A program made the translations under genes and the position numbers. A stretch of 8,654 nucleotides of DNA, taken from JAENWH01 sp038248745. GTDB taxonomy: Bacteria; Bacillota; Clostridia; Peptostreptococcales; Anaerovoracaceae. Within the stretch, counting starts at the first letter, position 1; every line of letters starts with the position of its first letter. The stretch covers positions 1 to 8,654 of the forward strand of contig JBBRXC010000068.1 in NCBI GenBank assembly GCA_038248745.1. The letters are read 5' to 3'. Positions 1 through 6,693 of this stretch are shown in pieces. The notes beneath the pieces were generated by a model that saw only the letters and a program-made list of their open reading frames with translations, did not search any database and had not been told where the DNA came from.

Positions 1-2
1 GC

Positions 3-239
3 CTTGCCTTGAATTTCGGTATAAGTCTTGTCAATGGAGTAGGAACCATCGACAGCGACTATAGAGGGGAAATAGGGGTCATTCTAATTAACCTTGGTAA
101 AGAAGATTTTACCGTTAGCAATGGGGATCGAATTGCCCAGATGATTATTGGTAAATATGAGAGAATTGAATGGGATAAGACTCATGTTTTATCGGAGACC
201 GAAAGAGGTCCAGGTGGTTTTGGTCACACTGGATTTTAA
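3..239 (+). CDS. dut: dUTP diphosphatase (dUTPase), C-terminal part, 5' end outside window
   Basis: This is the C-terminal 78 residues of a trimeric dUTPase, which hydrolyses dUTP to dUMP and pyrophosphate, keeping uracil out of DNA and supplying dUMP for thymidylate synthesis. Three of the five family motifs are visible: motif 3 as GTIDSDYRGE (nt 42-71), with the Asp that positions the catalytic water and the uracil-discriminating Tyr; motif 4 as GDRIAQMI (from nt 123); and the glycine-rich C-terminal motif 5 as RGPGGFGHTG (nt 204-233), the flexible arm that closes over the phosphates. Motifs 1 and 2 must lie upstream. The frame is open to the window edge and reads LALNFG, matching the sequence that normally follows motif 2, so the TTG at nt 9 is an internal Leu codon and not a start. 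The stop is TAA at 237-239. No terminator is visible before the next gene, so cotranscription with it is possible. Confidence 0.93.
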   Translation, partial: LALNFGISLVNGVGTIDSDYRGEIGVILINLGKEDFTVSNGDRIAQMIIGKYERIEWDKTHVLSETERGPGGFGHTGF

Positions 240-262
240 ATAATAAAATATGAATGAAAGAT

Positions 263-267
263 GAGGT
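263..267 (+). promoter_or_regulatory. Ribosome binding site deciding the DUF47 start
   Basis: GAGGT lies 5 nt before the ATG at 273. The earlier in-frame ATG at 261 overlaps this element and has only a weak purine stretch upstream. The site therefore favours 273 as the start. Confidence 0.6.
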
Positions 268-272
268 TGTAT

Positions 273-896
273 ATGCTTGGATTAAAAAAGAAAGAAGATG
301 TTTTTTTTGACTTATTTATTGAATCATCGGCTAAAGTAATAGTCGTGGGAGAAACTTTTCTGGATTTGGTACACAATTATGAAAATGTTGAAGATAAAGT
401 CCCTAACTTGAAGGTTCTTGAAACAGATTGCGATATGCAGACGCATAAAATATTGAAAAAATTAAATGAATCCTTTATTACCCCTTTTGACAGAGAGGAT
501 ATTTACAATATTGCCCGTGATACTGATGATATTGTAGATTGTATTGAAGAGGTTGCCAACAGATTCTTAGTATTTGATGTAAAAGAGATGCGACCTGAAG
601 CAGTTATTATGGCGGATTTAATCATGCAGAGCATCAGAGAATTAGATGTTTTGTTTAAACACTTAAGGGAAATTAAACTTAATACCATTGTAAGAGAACA
701 GATTATCGAAGTGAACAGAATAGAAAACGAAGGGGATATTATCTATAGAAAAGCATTAACAAGGCTTTTTAAAACCGAGAAAGATCCGATTGAAATTATC
801 AAGTGGAAACAACTTTATGAACTTCTTGAAGAAAGTATTGATGCCTGTGAAAATGTTGCAAATATTGTTGAAGGTTTGGTAATGAAGCATGCTTAG
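273..896 (+). CDS. DUF47 / PhoU-like phosphate transport accessory protein
   Basis: This 207-residue protein belongs to the DUF47 (YkaA-type, PhoU-like) family, cytoplasmic all-helical proteins encoded next to PiT phosphate permeases and thought to modulate them. The N-terminus MLGLKKKEDVFFDLF is typical of the family. The rest is acidic and helical with PhoU-like repeats, e.g. DIYNIARDTDDIVDCIEEV in the middle and a C-terminal half rich in Glu/Asp (NRIENEGD, then LYELLEESIDACENVANIV), where the family is thought to bind metal. Length is normal. I prefer the ATG at 273 over 261 because of the GAGGT spacing and because the family start fits. The stop overlaps the start of the PiT gene by 8 nt, which suggests translational coupling and a joint complex. 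The exact regulatory effect on PiT is inferred from the family and not visible here. Confidence 0.9.
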   Translation: MLGLKKKEDVFFDLFIESSAKVIVVGETFLDLVHNYENVEDKVPNLKVLETDCDMQTHKILKKLNESFITPFDREDIYNIARDTDDIVDCIEEVANRFLVFDVKEMRPEAVIMADLIMQSIRELDVLFKHLREIKLNTIVREQIIEVNRIENEGDIIYRKALTRLFKTEKDPIEIIKWKQLYELLEESIDACENVANIVEGLVMKHA

Positions 897-1881
897 TGGG
901 ATTCTTCTTTTGGTTGTTGTTTTTGCCCTTATTTTTGAATTCATCAATGGATTTCATGATACAGCCAATGCCATAGCAACCTCTGTATATACAAAGGCTT
1001 TAACTGCAAGAAAAGCAATTATAATGGCGGCAGTGATGAATTTTATGGGAGCCTTGGCAAGCGAAAAGGTTGCCAAAACCATATCAACAGGATTGGTGGA
1101 TGTTGAGCTGCAACAGTATGTCATTCTGGCTGCTTTGATCGGCGCCATTCTCTGGAACCTGTTTACTTGGTGGAAGTGTATCCCTAGCAGTTCTTCCCAT
1201 GCGTTGATTGGAGGACTTCTGGGTGCAACAATCGTTTACACCTCCTCTTTGGAACATGTTCTTTGGACAGGTGTATTTCAAAAAGTTATTGTACCGTTGT
1301 TTGCTTCACCAGTTATTGGTTTTTTAATAGGATTTCTTTTAATGTCCAGTATTTTTAAAGTTTTTGCCAACTGGTCACAAAATAAAGTCAACAAAACATT
1401 TCTGAAACTGCAGATTTTTTCTGCAGCACTTGTGGCTTTTTCTCATGGGAATAATGACGCACAGAAAACCATGGGAATCATCACGCTTGCCCTTATTACA
1501 GGAGGCGCACTGGATGCGCAAGCAGGAATACCCCTTTGGGTGAAACTGGCCTGCGCTGTGACAATGGCAATTGGCACATCCATTGGTGGGTGGAAAATCA
1601 TGAAAACCATGGGGTGCGGCGTGACAAAACTTCAGCCTGCCAGCGGATTTGCGGCCCAGACAGGTGCAGCGTTGGTTATTGAAACCATGTCCTTTTTAGG
1701 GGCGCCGGTTAGTACCACGCAGGTCATTACCACGGCAGTCATGGGAGCCGGAACTGCAAAAAGAGCTTCTGCCGTCAAGTGGGGAATTGCCAAGGGAATC
1801 GTGGTTGCATGGGTTGTAACATTGCCGATTACAATGATTCTTGGTGGTGTGATTGTATATTTAATGGGAATATTTATTTAG
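889..1881 (+). CDS. pit: PiT-family inorganic phosphate permease
   Basis: This is a 330-residue integral membrane protein of the PiT family (PF01384), low-affinity inorganic phosphate import, in bacteria usually cation-coupled and transporting metal-phosphate. Both duplicated signature motifs are present: GFHDTANAIATSV at residues 21-33 in the first membrane segment, and AFSHGNNDAQKTMGI near residues 183-197, each with the conserved Asn/Asp. The protein is almost wholly hydrophobic, with about ten membrane-spanning stretches, and its length matches short bacterial PiT proteins such as that of Bacillus. The start ATG at 889 lies inside the last codons of the DUF47 gene (ATGCTTAG overlap), so its translation is probably coupled to that gene. 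The coupling ion (proton or sodium) cannot be read from the sequence. The stop codon's last bases form part of the ribosome site of the next gene. Confidence 0.95.
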   Translation: MLSGILLLVVVFALIFEFINGFHDTANAIATSVYTKALTARKAIIMAAVMNFMGALASEKVAKTISTGLVDVELQQYVILAALIGAILWNLFTWWKCIPSSSSHALIGGLLGATIVYTSSLEHVLWTGVFQKVIVPLFASPVIGFLIGFLLMSSIFKVFANWSQNKVNKTFLKLQIFSAALVAFSHGNNDAQKTMGIITLALITGGALDAQAGIPLWVKLACAVTMAIGTSIGGWKIMKTMGCGVTKLQPASGFAAQTGAALVIETMSFLGAPVSTTQVITTAVMGAGTAKRASAVKWGIAKGIVVAWVVTLPITMILGGVIVYLMGIFI

Positions 1882-1888
1882 GAGCGTT

Positions 1889-2899
1889 ATGATATTAAGA
1901 GAAGATCTGGAAAAAAGAGAATACAGCATTCTTTCTCCTTTTGCTGCCAAGTCAGCTGAATCAAAGGGACGAGAATATGAAGAACCCAAATGTGAATTCA
2001 GAACGGAATTCCAAAGGGACAGAGATCGGATTGTGCATTCAAAGTCATTCAGAAGGTTGATGCATAAAACTCAGGTTTTTCTGGCACCGGAAGGAGATCA
2101 TTTCAGAACCAGATTGACGCATACCCTTGAAGTGTCACAAATCGCCCGAACCATTGCTAGGGGATTGGGGTTAAATGAGGATTTAGCCGAAGCTATTGCA
2201 TTGGGTCATGATTTGGGGCATACACCATTTGGTCATAATGGAGAGTTTTTCCTTTCAGAAATTCACCCAGGAGGATTTAAACATAATGTTCAAAGTCTTC
2301 GTGTTGTAGAAGTTTTAGAAGGGGAAAAAGAGTATACAGGAATCAATCTCACACTAGAAGTAAGAGATGGCATTTTAAATCATACCGGCAACGTATTACC
2401 AATAACGTTGGAAGGGCAAATCGTTAAAATCAGCGATAGAATTGCTTACATCAATCATGATATCGATGATGCAATCAGAAGTAAAGTGATAAGTTTTGAC
2501 TGTTTACCAACAGCGTGTATAAAAATTCTTGGCATTGATCACAGAACTAGAATAAACACACTTGTGGGGGATATTATAAAAAACAGCGACGGAAAAGACA
2601 TGATTCTCCAAAGTATTACATGCAGTGAAAGTATGAATGAATTGAGGACATACATGTTTAATCATGTATACCATAATAAAATAGTAAAAAAAGATGAAGA
2701 TTTAGATAAAGTTAAAAATATCATTTATTCATTATATAACTATTATATTGAGAATCCAGAGCTTCTTCCTGAAGAAGGACAAGGGATGATTCAGAAAGAT
2801 GGTGTCAATGAAGTTGTGAAAGATTATATTGCAGGAATGACGGACCGTTTTGCCGTGAATTTATATGAAGAACTTTTTATTCCTAAAGGCTGGAAATAA
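1889..2899 (+). CDS. dgt: dGTPase-like HD-domain deoxynucleoside triphosphate triphosphohydrolase
   Basis: This 336-residue cytoplasmic enzyme is of the dGTPase-like family, which cleaves dNTPs to deoxynucleoside and tripolyphosphate. The HD metal site is complete: His78 in RLTHTLEVSQIAR, His107-Asp108 in GHDLGHTPFGHNGE (with His111 and His116 as further catalytic candidates), and Asp183 in KISDRIAYINHDIDDAI. The N-terminal REYEEPKCEFRTEFQRDRDRI and FRRLMHKTQVF segments are also characteristic of the family. The start at 1889 is supported by AGGAG at 1880-1884, overlapping the pit stop, with a 4-nt spacer; pit and this gene are 7 nt apart and probably cotranscribed. It sits directly upstream of dnaG, as in many Clostridia. 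Substrate preference (dGTP or a broad dNTP range) cannot be told, so the symbol marks the family, not proven dGTP specificity. Confidence 0.93.
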   Translation: MILREDLEKREYSILSPFAAKSAESKGREYEEPKCEFRTEFQRDRDRIVHSKSFRRLMHKTQVFLAPEGDHFRTRLTHTLEVSQIARTIARGLGLNEDLAEAIALGHDLGHTPFGHNGEFFLSEIHPGGFKHNVQSLRVVEVLEGEKEYTGINLTLEVRDGILNHTGNVLPITLEGQIVKISDRIAYINHDIDDAIRSKVISFDCLPTACIKILGIDHRTRINTLVGDIIKNSDGKDMILQSITCSESMNELRTYMFNHVYHNKIVKKDEDLDKVKNIIYSLYNYYIENPELLPEEGQGMIQKDGVNEVVKDYIAGMTDRFAVNLYEELFIPKGWK

Positions 2900-2955
2900 A
2901 TAAATATTAAATAAATATAAATATATTAAAAATAAAAAAAGGGATATGCCAATTT

Positions 2956-2985
2956 TTGTAGAATATTACTACGTGAAAATATAAT
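2956..2985 (+). promoter_or_regulatory. Probable sigma-A promoter for dnaG-sigA-trmK-nif3
   Basis: A perfect -10 box TATAAT lies at 2980-2985, and a partial -35 box TTGTAG (four of six matches) at 2956-2961, separated by 18 bp. It is in the only sizeable gap of the upstream half, just before dnaG. Transcription would start near 2991-2992, leaving only about ten bases of leader, so the ribosome site would sit at the very 5' end. A second -10-like TATACT at 2985-2990 overlaps it. A short inverted repeat, GTAG...CTAC at 2958-2972, lies in the spacer. Confidence 0.45.
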
Positions 2986-2991
2986 ATACTT

Positions 2992-2996
2992 TGGAG
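2992..2996 (+). promoter_or_regulatory. Ribosome binding site deciding the dnaG start
   Basis: TGGAG ends 5 nt before the ATG at 3002 but only 2 nt before the ATG at 2999. The spacing favours the second of the two adjacent ATG codons. Confidence 0.6.
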
Positions 2997-3001
2997 AAAT
3001 G

Positions 3002-4756
3002 ATGAGCATATCAATCAGTGATAATATAGTAGATGAGATTAAAAGTAGGTGTAACATTGTAGATGTCATCGGGCAAGTGGTTCCGCTTAAAAAAACAGGG
3101 AGCAACCACAAAGGTGTATGCCCATTCCACAATGAGAAGACACCTTCTTTTGTTGTGTCAGAAACAAAGCAAATTTATACCTGTTTTGGATGTGGGGCAA
3201 CTGGCGATGCTATTGAATTTGTGGAAAAATATTATAATCTAGAGTTTAAAGAAGCTATAGAGAAAATAGCTGGTCAGTATGGCATTGAAATGAAAAGCAC
3301 TTCGCCAGGTGACGGAAAAAGAGAAGAACTTTATGAAATCAACAGGGAAGCGGCCACTTTTTTTTATAAAGCCTTTATTAAAAACAATAATACTGGGTAC
3401 AACTATATGAAGAAACGTGGAATTGATCTTTCAACACTGAAAAAATTTGGTGTCGGATATGCGGATTCGGAATGGGATAGCATTTATAATCATTTTAAAG
3501 ATAGAGGCGTAGATGTGAAACTCCTTATTGAATTGGGTTTGATTTCCGAATCTAAGGGTAAATACTTTGATAAGTACAGAAATAGAATCATGTTTCCAAT
3601 CATAAATACAAGGGGCAAAATAATCGGGTTTGGTGGAAGAGCAATTGGAGATGATTCTCCCAAGTACTTGAATTCTCCAGAATCAAAAATTTTTATGAAG
3701 AAAAATAATCTTTATGGCATTAATCTTACAAGACAAGAAATAGATAAAGAAGATTATGCAATTCTGGTAGAAGGTTATATGGATACGATTTCCTTGTATG
3801 AAAGCGGCATTAGAAATGTTTGTGCGTCTTTAGGTACAGCCCTGACTGAAAACCAGGCAAAGTTGCTGAAAAGATACACAAATAATATTGTGCTTTCTTA
3901 TGATGCAGACGTGGCAGGCCAGACAGCTTCACTAAGAGGAATGGATATTTTATATCAAGAGAATTGCAAAGTTAAAGTTCTACAGGTGACTGATGGTAAA
4001 GATCCTGATGAGTTTGTCAGAAAAAGAGGAAAAGAGGCATTTATCAAACTGGTAAAAGAAGCGTTGCCTTATGCTGATTATAAGCTTTATTTGTTGAAAA
4101 ATAAGTATGACATTAACACCACAGAGGGGAGCATAGATTTACTCAAAGAGTCTGCTAAAATCCTGAAGGAGTTAACCCCTATAGAAGCGGAGGCATATAT
4201 AAAAAAATTGGCAAAGGATACAAAAATATCAGAAAGTGCTATACGTTTTGAGGTCAATGGCCATAATAATGAACCAGTTCCGCAGAGACACCATTATGAA
4301 AATGATGATGAAAACATTGGAAACCAACTTTTACCCATTGATATGCTTGAAAAAAACATCATCAAAATACTCCTTTTAAAAAGTTCCTATATAAACAAGG
4401 TTCAATCTATAGAGAACGCCTTCTTGAGTGAAAGTGGGAGAAAAATATTTGAAATGATTGTTTCCATCACCAATAGCAGTGAGGAAATAGATATCAGAAA
4501 ATTGCAGGATAGCCTTGAAGAGAGGGAAAGAAGCATTTTAAACGATATAATGGAAAACATACATTTGGCTGGAAAAGAAGAAATAATTTTTAATGATTGT
4601 ATTCATAGCATTAATAACAAAATAGTGATTAGAAAAGAAAGAGATTTGATTTTTAGATTATCTATGGCTGACGAAGAAGAAAACATTGAAAAAATAAATG
4701 AAATTACTAAAGAATTAATGGAATTACAAAAATTAAAAAATATTGATAGGAGATAA
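3002..4756 (+). CDS. dnaG: DNA primase
   Basis: DnaG synthesises the RNA primers for lagging-strand and fork-restart DNA synthesis at the replisome, working with the replicative helicase. The protein has 584 residues from the chosen ATG at 3002, near the usual length. The N-terminal CHC2 zinc finger is intact, with Cys40, His43, Cys61 and Cys64 in VCPFHNEKTPSF and YTCFGCGATGD. The catalytic core follows, with MFPIINTRGKIIGFGGRAIG, then the TOPRIM fold: Glu257 in LVEGYMDTISLYESG, and Asp301 and Asp303 in LSYDADVAGQTA, the metal-binding acidic residues. The helical C-terminal third (about residues 420-584) is the weakly conserved helicase-interacting region. The adjacent ATG at 2999 is possible but too close to the ribosome site. 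Its stop is 4 nt before the sigA start, so the two form a tight operon of the macromolecular-synthesis type. Confidence 0.97.
   Translation: MSISISDNIVDEIKSRCNIVDVIGQVVPLKKTGSNHKGVCPFHNEKTPSFVVSETKQIYTCFGCGATGDAIEFVEKYYNLEFKEAIEKIAGQYGIEMKSTSPGDGKREELYEINREAATFFYKAFIKNNNTGYNYMKKRGIDLSTLKKFGVGYADSEWDSIYNHFKDRGVDVKLLIELGLISESKGKYFDKYRNRIMFPIINTRGKIIGFGGRAIGDDSPKYLNSPESKIFMKKNNLYGINLTRQEIDKEDYAILVEGYMDTISLYESGIRNVCASLGTALTENQAKLLKRYTNNIVLSYDADVAGQTASLRGMDILYQENCKVKVLQVTDGKDPDEFVRKRGKEAFIKLVKEALPYADYKLYLLKNKYDINTTEGSIDLLKESAKILKELTPIEAEAYIKKLAKDTKISESAIRFEVNGHNNEPVPQRHHYENDDENIGNQLLPIDMLEKNIIKILLLKSSYINKVQSIENAFLSESGRKIFEMIVSITNSSEEIDIRKLQDSLEERERSILNDIMENIHLAGKEEIIFNDCIHSINNKIVIRKERDLIFRLSMADEEENIEKINEITKELMELQKLKNIDRR
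4748..4753 (+). promoter_or_regulatory. Ribosome binding site deciding the sigA start
   Basis: AGGAGA lies inside the last codons of dnaG, 7 nt before the ATG at 4761. An upstream in-frame TTG at 4743 would lie in front of this site and has none of its own, so it is not the start. Confidence 0.8.
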
Positions 4757-4760
4757 TGCG

Positions 4761-5906
4761 ATGAGTTACGAACAAGTGAATGAAGAAAAACGGGTAGAAT
4801 ACATCCATGATTTAACGGAAAAAGCAAAGTTAAAAGGGAGCATTACATACAGGGAAGTAGCAGAGATGCTTGAATCTGTAGATATGGATAAAGATCAGAT
4901 TGAAGAGGTTTATGAAAGTCTGATGGCTCTTGGCATTGAGGTCACCTCTGAGTCAGATCGGGAAGATTTTGTCATATTATCGCTGGAGCATGATGATGCT
5001 GATCCTGATGTTGATATAACAACTGTTGAAGAAATACCTGTTGAAGCTGATATAGAAACGGTTATTCCAAAAGGAATTTCAGTCGATGATCCAGTAAGAA
5101 TGTATTTAAAGGAAATAGGTAAAGTTTCCCTTTTGTCTGGGGATGAAGAAATTGAACTAGCCAAGAGAATGGAACTTGGAGATGAAGAAGCCAAAGGCAG
5201 GTTATGCGAAGCAAATCTTAGATTAGTCGTCAGCATTGCAAAAAGATATGTTGGAAGAGGGATGCTGTTTCTTGATCTTATCCAAGAGGGAAATCTGGGG
5301 TTGATAAAAGCCGTTGATAAATTTGATTGGAGAAAAGGATATAAATTCAGCACCTATGCCACGTGGTGGATCAGGCAGGCAATCACCCGTTCCATTGCAG
5401 ATCAGGCAAGAACTATTCGTATACCTGTACATATGGTAGAGACAATCAATAAACTTATTAGAATATCAAGACAATTGCTTCAAGAGTTTGGCCGAGAACC
5501 AACCCCGGAAGAAATTGCAGAAGAAATGGATATTTCAGTAGAAAAAGTAAGAGAAATTTTAAAAATTGCACAGGAACCTGTATCGCTAGAAACACCAATT
5601 GGTGAAGAAGAAGACAGTCATTTAGGCGACTTTATACCGGATGAAGATGTCCCAGCACCGGCTGAAGCGGCAGCGTTTTCAATGCTGAAAGAACAATTAA
5701 TAGAAGTATTGGATACTTTGACAGAAAGAGAACAAAAAGTTTTAAAATTAAGGTTTGGCCTTGAAGACGGCAGAGCCAGAACCCTTGAAGAGGTAGGCAA
5801 AAGATTTGATGTCACAAGAGAAAGAATCAGACAAATTGAAGCGAAAGCGCTTAGAAAACTAAGACACCCAAGCAGAAGTAAAAAATTGAAGGATTATCTG
5901 GAATAA
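4761..5906 (+). CDS. sigA: Primary (housekeeping) RNA polymerase sigma factor SigA/RpoD
   Basis: This 381-residue sigma-70 group 1 factor directs RNA polymerase to vegetative promoters. An acidic region 1.1-like N-terminus covers about residues 1-105. Region 1.2 is DPVRMYLKEIGKVSLLSGDEE (from residue 110). Region 2 runs about 150-225, with the core-binding EGNLGLIKAVDKFDW and the -10-recognising YKFSTYATWWIRQAI at 194-208. Region 3 covers about 230-290, including the EPVSLETPIGEEEDSHLGDF finger. Region 4 runs about 315-381, with the helix-turn-helix TLEEVGKRFDVTRERIRQIE that reads the -35 box. Length matches the short Firmicute SigA. The presence of region 1.1 and invariant 2.4/4.2 residues argues against an alternative sigma factor. 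The stop codon falls inside the first unit of a 25-bp tandem duplication (5886-5935). The promoters seen before dnaG and rnpB are of the type this protein would recognise. Confidence 0.98.
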   Translation: MSYEQVNEEKRVEYIHDLTEKAKLKGSITYREVAEMLESVDMDKDQIEEVYESLMALGIEVTSESDREDFVILSLEHDDADPDVDITTVEEIPVEADIETVIPKGISVDDPVRMYLKEIGKVSLLSGDEEIELAKRMELGDEEAKGRLCEANLRLVVSIAKRYVGRGMLFLDLIQEGNLGLIKAVDKFDWRKGYKFSTYATWWIRQAITRSIADQARTIRIPVHMVETINKLIRISRQLLQEFGREPTPEEIAEEMDISVEKVREILKIAQEPVSLETPIGEEEDSHLGDFIPDEDVPAPAEAAAFSMLKEQLIEVLDTLTEREQKVLKLRFGLEDGRARTLEEVGKRFDVTRERIRQIEAKALRKLRHPSRSKKLKDYLE

Positions 5907-5935
5907 ATAATTGAAGGATTATCTGGAATAAATAA
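5886..5935 (+). repeat. Perfect 25-bp tandem duplication over the sigA stop codon
   Basis: The unit begins TTGAAGGATTATCTGG and ends AATAAATAA. It is present at 5886-5910 and, without a mismatch, at 5911-5935. The first unit encodes the last SigA residues and the stop; the second is noncoding and abuts the GGGA ribosome site of trmK. The duplication lengthens the sigA-trmK gap from 14 to 39 bp and leaves both proteins intact. Confidence 0.97.
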
Positions 5936-5945
5936 GGGAAGATTG

Positions 5946-6692
5946 ATGATAAAGTTATCTGAAAGACTTGAACTTATAGCCAATTTAATTGATAAAGATG
6001 AAACCATGGCCGATATAGGAACAGACCATGGTTTTTTGCCCGTTGCACTTTGGGAAAGGGGAATCTGCAAGAAGATTATACTTTCAGATGTTAATAAGGG
6101 CCCTCTTGAAAAAGCAAGTGAAAATATTAAGGCAACAAACCCAGGAATAGAATTTGATTTACGACTTGGAAATGGGTTGGAAACAATTGAATTGGGAGAG
6201 GTTAGTACACTGGTCATTGCAGGAATGGGCGGCGTGCTCATCACAGAAATCCTAGGGGCGGACCTTGAAAAAAGTAAAAGTTTTAAAAAGATAATACTTC
6301 AGCCAAGAAATGGGCAAGGCAAACTTCGATACTGGCTATTAACAAATGGATTCCATATCATGAAAGAAGATCTGGTAAAAGAAGGCCTATATCTTTGTGA
6401 AATTCTTGTTGTGAAAACGGTTGCAAATAAAAGCGAAGTATCCGCCACAACGGTTGCTGCCAATAATATTGAATGGGTTGAAATGAAATATGAACTTCCT
6501 GAAATCCAGTTAATCAAAGGCAATCCATTATTAAAGGACTTTATTGAAAAAAAAATCAAAATCGAAAAAAAAATAATAAAAAAAATTATTTCTGGAGGCA
6601 ACAAAGACTTTCCATTGAACAAAGAAAAAATATCACAATCAGAAAATCGCATCCTATATATGAATAACTATTTAGAAATGGAGAAAGAATAA
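5946..6692 (+). CDS. trmK: tRNA (adenine(22)-N1)-methyltransferase TrmK
   Basis: TrmK uses S-adenosylmethionine to form N1-methyladenosine at position 22 in the D-loop region of tRNAs. The 248-residue protein shows the class I methyltransferase motifs of the TrmK/YqfN family: the SAM-binding ADIGTDHGFLP at residues 22-32, SDVNKGPLEKA at 47-57 (acidic residue for the SAM ribose), LRLGNGLE at 72-79, IAGMGGVLITEIL from 91, and ILQPRNGQGKLRYWL further on. The C-terminal part is lysine-rich and probably a helical, coiled-coil-like tRNA-binding domain; there the DNA has three long A-tracts. I choose ATG 5946, which is 6 nt after AGGGA (5935-5939); a TTG one codon earlier is less likely. It sits after sigA and one base before the Nif3-like gene, the arrangement known from Bacillus and Clostridia. 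Confidence 0.93.
   Translation: MIKLSERLELIANLIDKDETMADIGTDHGFLPVALWERGICKKIILSDVNKGPLEKASENIKATNPGIEFDLRLGNGLETIELGEVSTLVIAGMGGVLITEILGADLEKSKSFKKIILQPRNGQGKLRYWLLTNGFHIMKEDLVKEGLYLCEILVVKTVANKSEVSATTVAANNIEWVEMKYELPEIQLIKGNPLLKDFIEKKIKIEKKIIKKIISGGNKDFPLNKEKISQSENRILYMNNYLEMEKE
6547..6585 (+). repeat. Three long poly-A tracts in the trmK coding end
   Basis: Runs of nine (6547-6555), nine (6565-6573) and eight (6578-6585) A residues encode Lys-Lys pairs around residues 201-213 of TrmK. The reading frame is intact here. Such runs are prone to replication and transcription slippage. Confidence 0.9.
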
Positions 6693-6693
6693 A

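Noticed and set aside
1408..1426. Perfect inverted repeat CTGCAGA-TTTTT-TCTGCAG inside pit
   Set aside because: It lies in the middle of the PiT coding frame, has no T-run after the stem, and is short enough to be explained by codon content.
2650..2669. Inverted repeat ATACATG-TTTAAT-CATGTAT inside the dGTPase-like gene
   Set aside because: It lies within a conserved coding region, is AT-rich with a weak stem, and no regulatory context supports it.
2900..2955. AT-rich stretch after the dGTPase-like gene as a terminator
   Set aside because: No GC-rich stem precedes the A/T runs, so there is no intrinsic terminator; read-through into dnaG remains possible.
4910..5353. 147-codon open frame on the minus strand opposite sigA
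   Set aside because: Serine-rich, low-complexity product antisense to a conserved sigma factor gene, with no family resemblance; it is a shadow of codon bias.
5894..6652. Two minus-strand open frames of about 116 codons opposite trmK
   Set aside because: They mirror the conserved TrmK frame, lack credible ribosome sites and resemble no known protein.
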